This document shows positions 14,409 to 17,063 of a stretch of 17,063 nt of DNA, piece by piece. The DNA comes from Natronohydrobacter sp. (lineage in GTDB: Bacteria > Pseudomonadota > Alphaproteobacteria > Rhodobacterales > Rhodobacteraceae). Below the pieces are notes generated by a model, which worked only from the letters and a program-made list of their open reading frames with translations, had not been told where the DNA came from and did not search any database. The stretch lies in contig SKGU01000248.1 of NCBI GenBank assembly GCA_007117255.1, forward strand, positions 1-17,063, read 5' to 3'. A program made the translations under genes and the position numbers. Each line of letters starts with the position of its first letter. Position 1 is the stretch's first letter.

Positions 14409-15079
14409 GCGGGCCGGATTATGGCGCGGCCTTCACCCTCTGGCGCGAAAGCGCGCCAGAGTGGCAACACTACACCCATCACGCATTCGTGGAAGGGCTG
14501 CGCACAGGAACCCTGCCGCGCGCGAACTTTCTTGACTATCTGCGGCAGGATTACGTCTTTCTGATCCATTTTGCCCGCGCCTGGGCATTGGCGGCGGCCA
14601 AGGCAGATACGCTCGCAGAATTGCAGGCGGCCTCAAGCACTGTACAAGCACTGGCACATCATGAAATGCCGTTGCATATTGAAATCTGCGCGCGCGAAGG
14701 CATAGATGCTGCCTGTCTGGAACAGACAGTCGAGGCACCCGCCAACCTTGCCTATACCCGCTATGTGCTGGAAGCGGGCTATTCGGGCGATTTTCTTGAC
14801 CTGATGGCCGCACTTGCGCCTTGCGTTCTGGGCTATGGTGAAATCGGTGCGCGGCTGTCGGGCAGCGGCGGGCCATATTCAGACTGGATCGAGACCTATG
14901 CCGGGGCAGAATATCAGGGCCTGTGCCATGATGTCGGAGCGCTGATCGACGGGGCGCTGCTGCACCGTATGGGGCCGGACTGGGCCAGCCTGCCGCGCGC
15001 GGGTCAGCTTGCAAAGCGCTTCGCCACAGCGACACGGCTTGAAGTTGGCTTCTGGCAGATGGGACTTGACGGCACATGA
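14405..15079 (+). CDS. tenA: Aminopyrimidine aminohydrolase TenA (thiaminase II family)
   Basis: A 224-residue all-helical enzyme that hydrolyses the amino-pyrimidine from degraded thiamine to hydroxymethylpyrimidine. It is the Cys-type TenA: the nucleophile is C140 in LAPCVLGYGEIG (137-148), and the general acid/base is E213 in TRLEVGFWQM (210-219). FLDYLRQDYVFL at 42-53 (D49) is the substrate-binding helix. With ThiXYZ, this fits a salvage route in which the base is imported, deformylated and then hydrolysed; no ylmB-like deformylase is encoded here. The ATG at 14405 overlaps the thiY stop, and the stop overlaps the thiZ start. No signal peptide is present. Confidence 0.92.
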   Translation: MSGPDYGAAFTLWRESAPEWQHYTHHAFVEGLRTGTLPRANFLDYLRQDYVFLIHFARAWALAAAKADTLAELQAASSTVQALAHHEMPLHIEICAREGIDAACLEQTVEAPANLAYTRYVLEAGYSGDFLDLMAALAPCVLGYGEIGARLSGSGGPYSDWIETYAGAEYQGLCHDVGALIDGALLHRMGPDWASLPRAGQLAKRFATATRLEVGFWQMGLDGT

Positions 15080-15804
15080 CGGCGCTTCGCCTGCAGGGCG
15101 ATCTGTGGATGGGCACATCGCCGCTGATCCGCGATCTGAAGCTGGACATGCCTGCAGGGTGTTGGTCGTGCTTGCTGGGGGTCTCTGGTGTGGGGAAATC
15201 GACGATTGCGCGGCTGATCGCGGGATTGCCCGGCCCCTACAGGCTGGAAGGCACAGTGTCTGCCGGTGACGCTGGCACACCTGCGGGGCGCGTAGCCATG
15301 ATGGCGCAAGGCGGGCAGCTTTTGCCCTGGGCTGATCTGGTCCAGAATGTCACCATTGGCGCAAGGTTGCGCGGGACACGGCCTGACACCGCGCGCGCCC
15401 GCAACCTGTTGGAACAGGTCGGGCTGGCCGGACTGGAAGCACGGCGTCCTGCGGAACTGTCGGGCGGGCAATGCCAGCGCGTCGCGCTGGCGCGCGTTCT
15501 GATCGAAGATTGCCCCATTGTTGTGCTGGATGAACCGTTTTCGGCGCTCGACACGCTGACACGGCTGGCCATGCAGGATCTGGCGGCACGCCTGCTGCGA
15601 GGCCGCACCGTTGTCTTGATCACGCATGATCCGCTGGAAGCCATCCGCCTGTCGGACCGCGCCTGGATGCTGGGCCCGGATGGTGCCAACAGACTGGAGT
15701 TGCCGCAAACCCTGCCGCCGCGTGATTTTCGTGCGCCAGATGTGCTGGCCGCTCAGGCTGACCTTTTGGTTCTCCTGCAAGGGGATGTGGTATGCGCTGG
15801 CTAG
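15076..15804 (+). CDS. thiZ: ATP-binding subunit of the pyrimidine-precursor ABC importer
   Basis: A 242-residue ABC ATPase. Walker A GVSGVGKST is at 35-43, Q78 lies in the Q-loop (MMAQGGQLLPW), the signature LSGGQCQRVALAR is at 128-140, Walker B IVVLDEPFSALD is at 148-159 and the switch His H184 is in LITHDPLEAI. All are intact, so the protein should be active. The domain order and the context with thiY and thiX identify it as ThiZ. It starts in an ATGA overlap with tenA and overlaps thiX by 13 bases. Alternatives such as a taurine-type SsuB protein are unlikely given the operon. Confidence 0.88.
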   Translation: MTALRLQGDLWMGTSPLIRDLKLDMPAGCWSCLLGVSGVGKSTIARLIAGLPGPYRLEGTVSAGDAGTPAGRVAMMAQGGQLLPWADLVQNVTIGARLRGTRPDTARARNLLEQVGLAGLEARRPAELSGGQCQRVALARVLIEDCPIVVLDEPFSALDTLTRLAMQDLAARLLRGRTVVLITHDPLEAIRLSDRAWMLGPDGANRLELPQTLPPRDFRAPDVLAAQADLLVLLQGDVVCAG

Positions 15805-16547
15805 GCTTTGGCCCTTTGTTGCGCCTTTTGCTGGCGCTTGGCTTCGGGCTGGGGCTTTGGCAGTTGGTCGTCTGGGCGACGGGCGTGCCACATTTTATCT
15901 TGCCTGGCCCCGCACGCGTCGGTGCAAGCCTGAGCAATAATGCGCCACTTTTACTGGAACATGCACAGTTCACAGCTGTTAACTTGCTGACCGGGCTGGC
16001 CGCAGGGGTTGCGCTTGGTGTGATGACAGCGCTGAACCTTGCACTGTCGCCCGGCGCGCGGCTGATGCTGCGGCCCATGTTGATTTTCGCTCAGGCCGTG
16101 CCGGTCTTTGCGCTTGCGCCAATCCTGACACTCTGGCTGGGCTATGGCGCAGCCTCGAAGATCGTGATTGTCATGCTGGTGATCTATTTTCCCGTCACAT
16201 CTGCTTTTTTCGACGGGCTGATGCGCTTGCCCGCACCGCTGACGGATCTTGCGCACACCATGCGCGCGACGCCGTTGCGCAAGCTGTTTCTGTTGCAGGT
16301 TCCCCATGCGATCCCGGCGTTGTTTTCAGGGCTGCGGCTGGCCGTTGTCTATGCGCCCTTTGCCGTGATCATAGGCGAATGGGTCGGCTCTTCGCGCGGC
16401 TTGGGCTATCTGATGCTGATGGCGAACGGGCGCGGGCAGACCGACCTGATGTTCGCCGCACTTTTTGTGCTGGCGGCGCAGAGTCTTGCCCTGTTTGCGG
16501 CTTTGGAGGCAATCTCGCGGGGCAGGGCCAAACTGCGCGAACCCTAA
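15792..16547 (+). CDS. thiX: Permease subunit of the pyrimidine-precursor ABC importer
   Basis: A 251-residue SsuC/TauC-like permease with about six hydrophobic segments and a single BPD_transp_1 domain. The coupling loop is MRATPLRKLFLLQVPHAIPALFSGLRLAV near 157-185. The GASLSNNAPLLLEH region near 44-57 and a VPVFALAPILTLWLGYGAASKIVIVML segment near 103-129 are typical of the aliphatic/hydroxymethylpyrimidine permeases. It is the last gene of the thiamine operon, with its start inside the end of thiZ. Its role in moving the pyrimidine precursor across the inner membrane follows from its neighbours. Confidence 0.87.
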   Translation: MRWLGFGPLLRLLLALGFGLGLWQLVVWATGVPHFILPGPARVGASLSNNAPLLLEHAQFTAVNLLTGLAAGVALGVMTALNLALSPGARLMLRPMLIFAQAVPVFALAPILTLWLGYGAASKIVIVMLVIYFPVTSAFFDGLMRLPAPLTDLAHTMRATPLRKLFLLQVPHAIPALFSGLRLAVVYAPFAVIIGEWVGSSRGLGYLMLMANGRGQTDLMFAALFVLAAQSLALFAALEAISRGRAKLREP

Positions 16548-16556
16548 CCCCCTGTG

Positions 16557-16571
16557 AATTGCCCGGCAATT
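16557..16571. repeat. Perfect 15-base palindrome after thiX
   Basis: AATTGCC (16557-16563) and GGCAATT (16565-16571) are exact inverted arms around one central C. It lies 10 bases after the thiX stop. It could be an operator-like site, but the stem is short for a terminator and the loop is too small for RNA folding of the full arms. A function is not established. Confidence 0.35.
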
Positions 16572-16655
16572 TCGCAATAGCCAGGTTGCGAACAGGCGAT
16601 GCATGCATTCGGGTCTCTGGTCGCGCTTGTGGCCAAATGACCTTGGAATGCATTT

Positions 16656-16697
16656 GCCAGAGCCCATTGTGGTTTCAGCAACCGATAGGGCACTGGC
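16656..16697. terminator. Low-confidence nested hairpin at the 3' end of the convergent genes
   Basis: GCCAGAGCCC (16656-16665) can pair with GGGCACTGGC (16688-16697) with one A-A mismatch, and GGTT (16671-16674) can pair inside with AACC (16680-16683). It sits between thiX and the convergent GntR gene and could end both transcripts. There is no T-run on the + strand. Confidence 0.3.
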
Positions 16698-16715
16698 CGT
16701 GATCATACCAACGGA

Positions 16716-17063
16716 TCAGATGATCTTTCCTTCGTGCAAGAAACGCTGGGTTAAAACGGTCTCTTGCATTCGCATAAGGCGATGAGCGTTTTGCATATGC
16801 TCGGACAATATTGCGCGCGCGGCTGCGCTATCACCAGAGCGCAGGGCGCCAATCAGGCGTGACTGATAGTCCAGCCCTGTTGCCCACAACTCCTGATTTG
16901 GCTGCGCATAGAGTTTGCGCGACACCGTGATATCTGCAAGCATATTGGCGATGAACCTTATCAGGAAGCGCAACAGCGGGTTGCCCGACATTTCCGCCAG
17001 AAGCGCATGAAACCTGAGGGATTCAATGTGCTGTTCGCGCTCCTCTTGTGGCGAGCGCGCGGG
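16716..17063 (-). CDS. GntR-family transcriptional regulator, C-terminal FCD domain (partial at window edge)
   Basis: The visible 115 residues read without a break from the window edge on the - strand, and the N-terminal winged-helix domain is outside the window. The start of the visible part, with RFHALLAEMSGNPLLRFLIRFI, is the characteristic FHxxLxxxSGNPLL helix of FadR-subfamily FCD ligand-binding domains. Histidine H96 in LSEHMQNAHRLM is in the expected metal- or ligand-binding stretch of the last helices. The ligand and the regulated genes are not known. It faces thiX and may control genes beyond the right edge. Confidence 0.82.
   Translation of the reverse strand, partial: PARSPQEEREQHIESLRFHALLAEMSGNPLLRFLIRFIANMLADITVSRKLYAQPNQELWATGLDYQSRLIGALRSGDSAAARAILSEHMQNAHRLMRMQETVLTQRFLHEGKII

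Overview
The window looks like chromosomal DNA of a GC-rich alphaproteobacterium, most likely of the Rhodobacteraceae type. The grounds are high GC at third codon positions, tightly overlapping operons, Kdo/lipid A-type envelope genes and the style of the proteins. This placement rests on gene character, not on a database search. No rRNA, tRNA, CRISPR array, IS element or phage gene was seen.

Layout. (1) Positions 1-4052, + strand: the 3' end of an ABC-transporter ATPase, a periplasmic binding protein, a fused two-domain permease and a cytoplasmic binuclear metallophosphodiesterase form one transport operon. The transporter is of the Fe3+/phosphonate/organophosphate type. The phosphodiesterase partner and the lack of a Tyr-Tyr iron motif suggest an organophosphorus substrate rather than iron. 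(2) 4053-4593: a gene-poor 541-bp gap. (3) 4594-7187, + strand: an arabinose-5-phosphate isomerase (KdsD/KpsF family), a YrbL-like atypical kinase and a PAPS-type sulfotransferase. A strong hairpin ends this block and faces a convergent gene. (4) 7219-9327, - strand: a GT8-like glycosyltransferase downstream of the Kdo transferase waaA. Blocks 3 and 4 share a surface-glycan/Kdo theme. (5) 9328-9717: a divergent intergenic region with a candidate promoter. (6) 9718-16547, + strand: a TPP riboswitch followed by a nine-gene thiamine operon, thiO-thiS-thiG-thiE-thiF-thiY-tenA-thiZ-thiX, with most genes overlapping by a few bases. (7) 16716-17063, - strand: the C-terminal part of a GntR/FadR-type regulator.

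How the genes work together. The thiamine operon makes the thiazole half de novo: ThiO supplies dehydroglycine, ThiF and ThiS deliver sulfur, ThiG closes the ring and ThiE joins the two halves. It also carries ThiXYZ uptake and TenA hydrolysis for salvaging the pyrimidine half. No thiC or thiD is present here, so the locus pairs thiazole synthesis with pyrimidine scavenging.

Most interesting details: (a) a 39-codon leader ORF with a good ribosome binding site lies between the riboswitch and thiO, and its stop overlaps the thiO start; (b) ThiF carries a C-terminal rhodanese-like domain and has lost the usual zinc-binding CxxC while keeping the catalytic cysteine; (c) a YrbL-like kinase sits beside a sulfotransferase in a Kdo/envelope setting; (d) a cytoplasmic phosphodiesterase is joined to an Fe/phosphonate-type ABC transporter.
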